64,000 nt of DNA from Vibrio agarilyticus (GTDB lineage Bacteria > Pseudomonadota > Gammaproteobacteria > Enterobacterales > Vibrionaceae), in assembly GCF_012641465.1 (NCBI RefSeq), contig NZ_JABAIK010000003.1, positions 1 through 64,000 of the forward strand, read 5' to 3'. The translations under genes and the position numbers were made by a program. This document shows, piece by piece, positions 9,079-17,587 of the stretch (positions within the stretch are counted from its first letter, which is position 1; each line of letters starts with the position of its first letter). The notes beneath the pieces were generated by a model. That model saw nothing but the letters and a program-made list of their open reading frames with translations. It made no database searches and was not told the origin of the DNA.

Positions 9079-9106
9079 TTGGGGATTGATTTAATTCAAT
9101 CCCCAA
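9079..9106 (+). promoter_or_regulatory. Intercistronic hairpin ahead of the transglycosylase gene
   Basis: TTGGGGATTGA and TCAATCCCCAA form a perfect 11-bp stem with a 6-base loop between the LPP20 gene and the transglycosylase gene. No T run follows; instead AAAAGG, the likely Shine-Dalgarno of the next gene, comes directly after it. It is more likely an mRNA stability or processing element, or a partial attenuator, than a full terminator. Confidence 0.55.
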
Positions 9107-9119
9107 AAGGATATTCGTC

Positions 9120-10658
9120 ATGAAATACATTTATCTTTCACTTGCACTTTATATTTTTTCTTTCAATTTATATTCATCAGACAGTTTTTCTTTACTAGAT
9201 GATGAAGTAAAAAAACAAAGTTTCTCTGAAAAGAAAGAAGAATTTCATCAGTGGCTAAATAAATATTTTGACGAATATGAGGCATGGAGAGAAACTTACG
9301 TTAATGAGTTAGATGAAAGTAGAGAAAAAATAATAAGTAAGTGGGGCGTTGCCCATGCGTCAACCGAACTAATTGATGTTAATTATGATAGTGAAAACGA
9401 CTCCAGGGTTATTGTTGATTATGAAAATGAATATGCCACAGTATCATTTAGGGTTAGCAATGAACGCGATATTTCTGATAATAAAATTGGGAAAGTAAAA
9501 GCTGGTGAAATAGAATTATCGTTAGAAGGATCAGATTTCGTTATAGATGAAATATCTTTCTCGAAAGAGAATGAAGAGGAACAAAAAAGAATAATAATTA
9601 ATGAAACAGAAGCTCAGCTTAACGAATTAGATGTGTTTGCTGATAGGTTAGTATTGTCTAATACTGGTGTTCCTGAATCATTTATTAGAAAAAGAGCCCA
9701 TGATAAAAAAATCGAGATATTAAATGGAGCTAAAATTAGGATTGGTAAGGTTTCTGAATACTATTCTTCTATCAGAAACGATAGCAATTTTAGTGATGGT
9801 GTTAAAAATGAAAATCATATACTGATAAGTGAAAATAAAGAAAATATTACTCAAAGAAAATTATCAGATATGCAAGAAAAAACTATTAAAAGTAGTTTGC
9901 CATTGCCTGAAGAAAAAAACTTGATTATAGCGTCTATAGATAAAAAAAATGAATCTGTAGAATCTGTAGAATCTGTAGAATCTGTAGAATCTGTAGAATC
10001 TGTAGAATCTGTAGAATCTGTAGAATCTGTAGAATCTGTAGAATCTGTAGAATCTGTAGAAGAACCTAGTTTTTTGATTACGTATAAAGTTAAATTACCA
10101 AATAACTCGTTAAAGAAACGTGCAGAGAAATACAAACAAAAAGTAGAGCTTGAGAGTAAGCGTTGGAATATTGACGCTGCGCTTATTATGGCAATCATGC
10201 ATAGCGAGTCAGCATTTAGGGCTGATGCTAAATCTCATGTTCCCGCATTTGGTTTGATGCAAGTAGTGCCAACTAGTGCAGGGCATGATGTTAATAGACA
10301 GGTGCATAAGATAGACAAGCCAATGAGCATTGATGCGTTATATAATCCTGAAGTTAACATCGAAACTGGAACTGCGTATCTTAATATACTGGACAATCGA
10401 TATCTAAGTAAGATAGAAAACCAGGAAAGCCGCCTGTACTGCATGATCGCTGCCTATAATACTGGTGCTGGCAATGTCGCGAGATCTTTTAACTCTGATC
10501 GTTCAACTAATATATCAAAGGCTGCAGTAGTAATAAATAAATTATCACCAGATAAAGTTTATGAGACATTGATTAATAATTTGCCTTATGATGAAACAAA
10601 AGGTTATTTGAAAAAAGTAAACAGCAGGATTTCATTGTACCAGGGAAGTACAATATAA
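9120..10658 (+). CDS. MltC-like lytic transglycosylase with variable Val-Glu-Ser repeat linker
   Basis: This 512-residue protein is exported through an N-terminal signal (hydrophobic residues about 4-18). Residues about 25-175 resemble the MltC N-terminal DUF3393 domain (a WGVAHASTELIDVNY-like strand region). A charged linker then contains twelve tandem Glu-Ser-Val triplets (residues about 278-313). The C-terminal SLT domain has the catalytic motif MAIMHSESAFR (Glu in SES), then GLMQVVPTSAG and the AAYNTGAGNV motif, closely following E. coli MltC. Such enzymes cleave peptidoglycan to 1,6-anhydro-muropeptides. I see no lipobox, so it may be periplasmic rather than lipid-anchored. It lies in the AT-rich block behind three envelope lipoproteins, which suggests a joint envelope function. 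Confidence 0.8.
   Translation: MKYIYLSLALYIFSFNLYSSDSFSLLDDEVKKQSFSEKKEEFHQWLNKYFDEYEAWRETYVNELDESREKIISKWGVAHASTELIDVNYDSENDSRVIVDYENEYATVSFRVSNERDISDNKIGKVKAGEIELSLEGSDFVIDEISFSKENEEEQKRIIINETEAQLNELDVFADRLVLSNTGVPESFIRKRAHDKKIEILNGAKIRIGKVSEYYSSIRNDSNFSDGVKNENHILISENKENITQRKLSDMQEKTIKSSLPLPEEKNLIIASIDKKNESVESVESVESVESVESVESVESVESVESVESVESVEEPSFLITYKVKLPNNSLKKRAEKYKQKVELESKRWNIDAALIMAIMHSESAFRADAKSHVPAFGLMQVVPTSAGHDVNRQVHKIDKPMSIDALYNPEVNIETGTAYLNILDNRYLSKIENQESRLYCMIAAYNTGAGNVARSFNSDRSTNISKAAVVINKLSPDKVYETLINNLPYDETKGYLKKVNSRISLYQGSTI
9951..10058 (+). repeat. 12-copy perfect 9-bp tandem repeat (GAATCTGTA)
   Basis: GAATCTGTA is repeated twelve times without mismatch inside the transglycosylase gene, each unit encoding Glu-Ser-Val. 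The unit is a multiple of three, so copy-number change by replication slippage would lengthen or shorten the linker without shifting the frame. A degenerate half unit (GAAGAACCT) follows. Confidence 0.97.
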
Positions 10659-10698
10659 CTTCTTGTCATAATTGATTTTTTATTTTTATGGTGTTTGT

Positions 10699-11442
10699 AT
10701 GTTTAATAATGTCAAGGACAATTTAAGAAACAAAATCACACAACTAGTCGCTGTGGTATCCCTTGTTGTTATTGCCTTAGGTGGCATAAATGACAGTTTA
10801 GAAGCTGGATACAAAATATATGACATAGCGTTATCAAATTTTACAGACTTACCTTCTAATGACAAATTAGATAAGATTTATATTAGAGCATCAGAGGGTG
10901 TATTAGAAGAGACGTTTGGAGCTCCATCTTACATTAAAGAAACCAGCATGGGTGAGGTTATTAAGTATTTTTCTGATTCAAAATTTATAATATCGACAAT
11001 CTCAAAAAATAACGCAATTGCCGCATTTTTGGTTTTTCCAACAACTCAATTTAAACCGAATACAGCCTCGCATGCAGGCGGTGAAAATCTCATTGGATTT
11101 CCAATGAGTTCAAATGACCAAATATCAAATAGTAATGCGATAACATCTAATATCGTAAGCTATTATTTAGAAGAGAGTTTTGATGGGGAATTTGGTAACC
11201 TTCATAGCTCTATCTCTGGATATAGCGATTTTCTACGTAAAGATGGAGAAGACAGCTACTATGACTTGTTAAATGAATTTTCAGAATCTCAACTTCTTGG
11301 TATTGAAAATGAAGAGTTGTTAAAAGAGTTGAGAAGCAAAGTGCCAGTTAATTTTTATGGTTACTCTATACTTCCATTCAACGTATTAGAATATGCAATA
11401 TTAACCAGATCTGAATATGATTTAATAAATCGCTCTATTTAA
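10699..11442 (+). CDS. Membrane-anchored protein of unknown function
   Basis: From the ATG at 10699 the product has 247 residues; an upstream in-frame start at 10672 is possible but adds a hydrophobic leader. A single membrane segment (LVAVVSLVVIALGGI, residues about 15-30) is followed by a soluble, probably periplasmic, domain. This contains an LEETFGAPSY motif and a FPTTQFKPN segment, reminiscent of a group of hypothetical proteins labelled ETEC_3214-like, a similarity I hold loosely. It follows the transglycosylase gene by about 40 bases in the same orientation and shares its AT-rich codon use. It is the last gene before a strong terminator, so it is probably part of the same transcript. 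Confidence 0.6.
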   Translation: MFNNVKDNLRNKITQLVAVVSLVVIALGGINDSLEAGYKIYDIALSNFTDLPSNDKLDKIYIRASEGVLEETFGAPSYIKETSMGEVIKYFSDSKFIISTISKNNAIAAFLVFPTTQFKPNTASHAGGENLIGFPMSSNDQISNSNAITSNIVSYYLEESFDGEFGNLHSSISGYSDFLRKDGEDSYYDLLNEFSESQLLGIENEELLKELRSKVPVNFYGYSILPFNVLEYAILTRSEYDLINRSI

Positions 11443-11484
11443 ATTCCGCTAGCTAAATTCAGAGATATATAGCGAGTATACATT

Positions 11485-11533
11485 GAGTATGATACTTGTA
11501 AAAATTTAACGCAGTATCATACTCTTTTATTTT
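11485..11533 (+). terminator. Terminator closing the AT-rich cassette
   Basis: GAGTATGATACT and AGTATCATACTC form a perfect 12-bp stem around a 16-base loop, followed by TTTTATTTT. It lies 43 bases after the last + strand gene. Because the next gene converges on it, it may serve both strands, although the A-rich side on the minus strand is less convincing. Confidence 0.75.
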
Positions 11534-11546
11534 CTTAATACGGATC

Positions 11547-13297
<1,751 letters not shown>

Positions 13298-14656
13298 ATG
13301 TCTACCACCACCACCGCGAATGCCAATGTGACTCCCTCGGCTCTTGCACTTGTTCCGCTTTTGGTTTTTCTCGCGCTATTTATCGGCGTCGGCGCGTATC
13401 TTTCCATGCAAGGCGTTGATTTTGCTTTTTATCAATTGCCAGCGCCCATCGCAGTGCTTCCTGCTATTGTATTGGCCCTGCTTTTAAGTAAAGAGAAGCT
13501 TAATCGCGCCATTGAACAGTTTATTCGTGGTGTGGGTCATCCCGACATAATGGCGATGTGCATGATTTACCTGCTTGCTGGCGCGTTTGCTGCGGTTGCA
13601 AAAGCATCGGGCGGGGTGGATGCAACGGTGAATTTGGGACTGTCTGCTATTCCAACCGACCTGATATTACCGGGGATCTTTTTGATATCGGCGTTTATCG
13701 CAACGGCCATGGGCACCTCAATGGGTACCATTGCAGCGGTTGCGCCAGTCGCCATGGGAATTGCACAGGCGGCGGGTATGAGCTTGCCACTCACCGCTGG
13801 TGTCGTACTCAGTGGCGCCATGTTTGGTGATAATCTTTCCATTATTTCAGATACCACGATCGCGGCAACACGCTCTCAAGGGTGTGAAATGAAGGATAAA
13901 TTTAGAGAGAATATTCGAATTGCATTGCCTGCGGCGGCCGTTGCATTAGTGATTTTTGCGTTGAACAGTACCGCGACAGAAGTGCCTGCAACGGGCACAA
14001 TTGAATGGTTTAAGGTATTGCCATACATTACGATTTTGCTATTAGCCGTGTGCGGCATGAATGTGTTTGTCGTTCTGACGATTGGTATTGTTTTGGCAGG
14101 AACGGTCAGTTTGACTTCGGTTGCTGATTACACTCTGACGCAGTTTGCGAAAGATATTTATGCAGGCTTTGGCAGTATGCAAGAGATCTTTTTGCTTTCG
14201 ATGTTGATTGGTGGTTTAAGCGAGCTAATGCGCCGTCAAGGTGGCCTTGCTTGGTTGACGCAATTTGTCAGTAAAGGCATCAATCGTTTTGGGGCTCGTC
14301 ACTCAGCTCAAGCCAATAGCCGAGCCAGTGAGTTGGGTATTGCTGGGTTAGTGTCGTTAGTGAACAGCTGCACCGCTAATAATACGGTAGCGATCATTGT
14401 ATCAGGCAGTGTGGCCCGTCAACTGGCAGAAGAAAATGGGGTTACGCCACGTCGTTCCGCCAGTTTATTGGATATCTTCTCTTGTGTGGTACAAGGCATT
14501 TTGCCTTATGGCGCGCAGGTTTTGCTACTTGGTTCGGTATTTGAACTCTCACCGCTAGAGATTGTCGCTCATTCATATTATTGCTTTGCGCTGGCAATGG
14601 CGGCAATTGCTGCGGTCTTTATTAAACACGCAACGCGCTCTACCGTCGCAGAATAG
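13298..14656 (+). CDS. NhaC-type Na+/H+ antiporter family protein
   Basis: This 452-residue inner-membrane protein has about eleven hydrophobic segments. It contains family-typical stretches: a TAMGTSMGTIAAVAP turn (residues about 139-153), GAMFGDNLSIISDTT (about 174-188), and in the second half an unwound-helix-like NSCTANNTVA. These match the NhaC/arginine-ornithine-antiporter-like ion transporter superfamily. The most likely role is Na+ extrusion in exchange for protons, but relatives exchange amino or organic acids, so the substrate is inferred. No clear Shine-Dalgarno precedes the ATG. It is monocistronic, followed by a 12-bp hairpin. Confidence 0.8.
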   Translation: MSTTTTANANVTPSALALVPLLVFLALFIGVGAYLSMQGVDFAFYQLPAPIAVLPAIVLALLLSKEKLNRAIEQFIRGVGHPDIMAMCMIYLLAGAFAAVAKASGGVDATVNLGLSAIPTDLILPGIFLISAFIATAMGTSMGTIAAVAPVAMGIAQAAGMSLPLTAGVVLSGAMFGDNLSIISDTTIAATRSQGCEMKDKFRENIRIALPAAAVALVIFALNSTATEVPATGTIEWFKVLPYITILLLAVCGMNVFVVLTIGIVLAGTVSLTSVADYTLTQFAKDIYAGFGSMQEIFLLSMLIGGLSELMRRQGGLAWLTQFVSKGINRFGARHSAQANSRASELGIAGLVSLVNSCTANNTVAIIVSGSVARQLAEENGVTPRRSASLLDIFSCVVQGILPYGAQVLLLGSVFELSPLEIVAHSYYCFALAMAAIAAVFIKHATRSTVAE

Positions 14657-14683
14657 GCGTTAAAAACACTTATTTTCACATGA

Positions 14684-14710
14684 CACTTGCTCAGGTTGCC
14701 TGAGCAAGTG
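14684..14710. terminator. Perfect 12-bp hairpin after the antiporter gene
   Basis: CACTTGCTCAGG-TTG-CCTGAGCAAGTG is a perfect stem with a 3-base loop, 27 bases after the antiporter stop. Neither strand has a T run behind it, so it may protect the 3' end of the mRNA rather than terminate strongly. Confidence 0.5.
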
Positions 14711-14924
14711 AGTTGCATGACTTCCGCTTTGTTCCTCGCAATATCATCTCTTAATCATTTCATTGATAGTCAGCGCTTATGCTTTGTGGCCAATGCATCA
14801 TCTTTAATTATTTCTTTAGAAACATTTAGTTAAACACAAATTGTTGGAATTAACTTTTGCCACACAAAAGTGAGAACTTGATCACGCTTAATAAATGGCA
14901 TTGTAGATCTTATGGTTATTTATC

Positions 14925-14943
14925 GATAACAATTCCCATCACA
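14925..14943 (+). promoter_or_regulatory. Weak Fur-box-like site
   Basis: GATAACAATTCCCATCACA matches the 19-bp Fur consensus (GATAATGATAATCATTATC) at 11 positions by eye. It is about 11 bases from a better site at 14954, and paired Fur sites are common at iron-uptake promoters. Confidence 0.4.
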
Positions 14944-14953
14944 CAATTTGATT

Positions 14954-14972
14954 GGCAATTGTTCTCATTATC
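14954..14972 (-). promoter_or_regulatory. Fur box upstream of the TonB receptor operon
   Basis: On the minus strand GATAATGAGAACAATTGCC matches the Fur consensus at 14 of 19 positions, including the first eight. It lies about 110 bases before the receptor start, in the 373-bp spacer that otherwise holds no gene. This predicts iron repression of the receptor, protease and transporter operon. Confidence 0.65.
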
Positions 14973-15083
14973 CTTTCTGGGCGTAAGTCAACTTTTCAAC
15001 GCGCCTCTCTCGTTATACCTGACGTGACATGACGGACACGTTAATCAATGGGGCCAAGCAGTCACTCACCAGCAGTAGGTAGT

Positions 15084-17543
15084 ATGAAACATCACTTCAA
15101 ATTTAGCCCACTTGCCATTGGGCTTTGCACCATTCTATATGGGCCCGCAGCATTCGCTGAACTCCGTTTAGAACAAGAATCACACGACACGCATCAAAAT
15201 GCGAAGAATGAGCCAGAAGTCGTCACCGTGATGGGCGCAGTCGTGACACTGGACCGTTCGGAAATAGAAGAGCTGCCAAAAGATAACCCAACCTTATCGG
15301 ATCTACTAAAGCACCAACCACGGGTTGGCGTTGACGAAGCGCAAACTGCGATGCAAGGCGGCAATCTGGCCCCGGAAGAGATTTCACTCTCAGGTGCTCG
15401 GCCTCACCAGACCAAATACACCTTAAATGGGGTGGGCATTAACAATACGACGACCTTTGGTGATGGAAGCGACTTACCCAATGAACTCGCGTCAGGACAT
15501 ACCTCGGGGTATTTTTTAGACACTAATTTGCTCGATTCGGTTGAAGTGCTGGATCACAACATCAGTGCCGAATATGGCGGTTTCACTGGCGGTATCATTG
15601 CCGCTGAACTGCGCAAGCCGAGTAAAGCGTTCAAAATTGATTACAACTTTCGCATGAACGACAGTGATTGGAATGCGTCACAAAAGGTTGGCGAAAATTT
15701 CCAAGATGATTACGGCACGCCCATTGATGGCTCGGGCATTTACCAGCCTAATTATCAAAAACAGATGCACGCTCTGCATTTAAGTGGCGCAATCAGTGAA
15801 ACTCAAAGTTTGGCGCTAAATGTCAGCCACCAAAATTCAGCCATTCCACTGCACACTGGGCGTGATGTGGACCAGCGAATGGACAATCTTTTCCTAACCC
15901 ACATCTGGCACTCGGGTGATTGGAAAACCACCAGTGACTTACGCTACGCCGATCATCAGCAACACCGTTTTTTGAATGACTCTCTGAATGATGATGCCGC
16001 GCAAACCCTTAGCGAAACGGTTAGCAAACACAGTGGCGTTGGCGGCAGTGTGGAGTTAGAGCGCCAGTGGGACTTTGGCCGTTGGGTCAATCGCGTGTCT
16101 TACGATGAACTTGACGATGAACGTGAAGCGGACAGTGATTATTTTGCCACAGTAATGAAAAAAATTGATGGCGTATTGTACAAGCACAACGAAGGCAGTT
16201 ACGGCGACCTGAAACAGATTCAAGACACGTGGCAGCTGTCGTCAGCCTTTTTTGCCGAGCCAGTGGCAATCGGCAGCAGTCGTCATGGTCTAAAGTTCGG
16301 TGTGGATTGGAGTGATGCGACGGCTAAATTGAACCGCCCTAATGATGTGGCCGTTTACCAATACTTGGAAATGACCCCCGGTAACCCCAGCATTAGCAAA
16401 CTGACTCGTTATGAGGCCGGGAACTATGATGCGTCAGCTCAGCAATATGGCTTCTTTGCTGAAGATCGCATTGACTGGCAAGCATTCCAATTTAACGTCG
16501 GCGCACGAGTGGATCACTTAGACGCCTTTGAAGAAACCGTGTTTTCACCACGCATGAGTGCGAGCTGGTTTTTGGGCGCACGTGACACCAATAATGTGAT
16601 CACGTTGGGGGCGAACCGCTATTACAGTTCCAACCTTCTTGGGGTGGCGTTAAAAGCTGAAAAAATGCGCTCACAGGTGAATTATAAGAACTGCACTCCA
16701 AACGATGGTGATTGGAGCAATATTGACGAGAGCAATTTGACGTGCAGTTCGCAAGAATCGTTTGCGAGCTTGGATTTGACCAATGGTCGCGTGCCTTATT
16801 CGGATGAGCTGAGTTTAGGCTGGGAAGTGGATGTACAAAACTTTGCTCTGCGCAGTTTGTATCTCTACCGTATGCAGCGTGATGGTATTAGTTATTCCGC
16901 CGATGCTGACGAACAGACCGCAACCGTGCATAACAATATCGAAAGTGATAACCACATTGTCAGTTTTGATGTAGGCACCATCACACCATACGCAGTGGCA
17001 AATGGGCATTTCCATGCATTTTGGACTATCGCATACAACCATCGTCGAGGAACGGGCGATCTGAAAAGCGGTTATGATGATGGCAGCGATCCTAGCGGCG
17101 GATTTCAAGACGAGTGGGTCATAGTGGATGGTGAGCTGACCCGTTACTCAGAAATGGACGTCAGCGGTTATCAGTCCCCCGTCAAAAGCAGCCTTGATTT
17201 GCTGATGAGTTGGCCACAACACGGATTGGTGTGGAACAACCGAATTAACTATCAGCAGGGTAAAAAAGTCACCACTTATAAGAATATGGAAACGGTCGAA
17301 ATTGATGGTGAACCGGTCAAAGTTAACTCGTTACTGACCAAAACGTTAGGCGATCTTGCGACTTGGGATATGGCATTGAATTGGACACCATCGCAATTTA
17401 AAGATCATGTCACTTTAGGCGCAAGCATCACGAACGTGTTGAATACGCAAAAGATCATTTCGGTTTCCGGCGTTGATGCGGCAAGTGAAGAGCATTACAA
17501 CTCAGGTCGTCAAATTTGGCTTAACGTTAGCCTACGCAATTGA
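15084..17543 (+). CDS. TonB-dependent outer-membrane receptor (YddB/FusA-like operon context)
   Basis: I choose the ATG at 15084, preceded by a TAGGTAGT ribosome site, because it gives a clean signal peptide (ending GPAAFA, residue about 25). An upstream ATG at 15048 adds 12 residues and lacks a ribosome site. The 819-residue product has an N-terminal plug domain (ISLSGARPHQTKYTLNGVGI; later SVEVLDHNISAEYGGFTGG) and a long beta-barrel ending in WLNVSLRN with a C-terminal aromatic/basic pattern. A TonB-box-like EVVTVMG lies about residue 45. Downstream are an M16 protease and a YddA-like ABC transporter, the same gene set as E. coli yddA-yddB-pqqL and the ferredoxin-uptake fus operon. I infer import of an iron-containing protein or peptide, with Fur control. 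Confidence 0.85.
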   Translation: MKHHFKFSPLAIGLCTILYGPAAFAELRLEQESHDTHQNAKNEPEVVTVMGAVVTLDRSEIEELPKDNPTLSDLLKHQPRVGVDEAQTAMQGGNLAPEEISLSGARPHQTKYTLNGVGINNTTTFGDGSDLPNELASGHTSGYFLDTNLLDSVEVLDHNISAEYGGFTGGIIAAELRKPSKAFKIDYNFRMNDSDWNASQKVGENFQDDYGTPIDGSGIYQPNYQKQMHALHLSGAISETQSLALNVSHQNSAIPLHTGRDVDQRMDNLFLTHIWHSGDWKTTSDLRYADHQQHRFLNDSLNDDAAQTLSETVSKHSGVGGSVELERQWDFGRWVNRVSYDELDDEREADSDYFATVMKKIDGVLYKHNEGSYGDLKQIQDTWQLSSAFFAEPVAIGSSRHGLKFGVDWSDATAKLNRPNDVAVYQYLEMTPGNPSISKLTRYEAGNYDASAQQYGFFAEDRIDWQAFQFNVGARVDHLDAFEETVFSPRMSASWFLGARDTNNVITLGANRYYSSNLLGVALKAEKMRSQVNYKNCTPNDGDWSNIDESNLTCSSQESFASLDLTNGRVPYSDELSLGWEVDVQNFALRSLYLYRMQRDGISYSADADEQTATVHNNIESDNHIVSFDVGTITPYAVANGHFHAFWTIAYNHRRGTGDLKSGYDDGSDPSGGFQDEWVIVDGELTRYSEMDVSGYQSPVKSSLDLLMSWPQHGLVWNNRINYQQGKKVTTYKNMETVEIDGEPVKVNSLLTKTLGDLATWDMALNWTPSQFKDHVTLGASITNVLNTQKIISVSGVDAASEEHYNSGRQIWLNVSLRN

Positions 17544-17563
17544 TCTCTTTTTAGTCTTAAACA

Positions 17564-17585
17564 GGGTGCCTCATTAGAGGCACCC
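17564..17585 (+). promoter_or_regulatory. Hairpin covering the ribosome site of the M16 protease gene
   Basis: GGGTGCCTC-ATTA-GAGGCACCC forms a perfect 9-bp stem with a 4-base loop, ending two bases before the ATG at 17588. The only good Shine-Dalgarno (GAGG) is inside the 3' arm. The structure could lower protease translation or act as a weak attenuator, since TTATGGTTTTTG follows. Confidence 0.6.
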
Positions 17586-17587
17586 TT

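Noticed and set aside
9851-10198. Minus-strand ORF with Thr-Asp-Ser repeats
   Set aside because: It is the complement of the 9-bp repeat in the transglycosylase gene and has no signal or family similarity.
5982-11533. AT-rich block as a prophage or integrative element
   Set aside because: No integrase, phage structural gene, tRNA end or flanking direct repeat was seen; only composition supports transfer.
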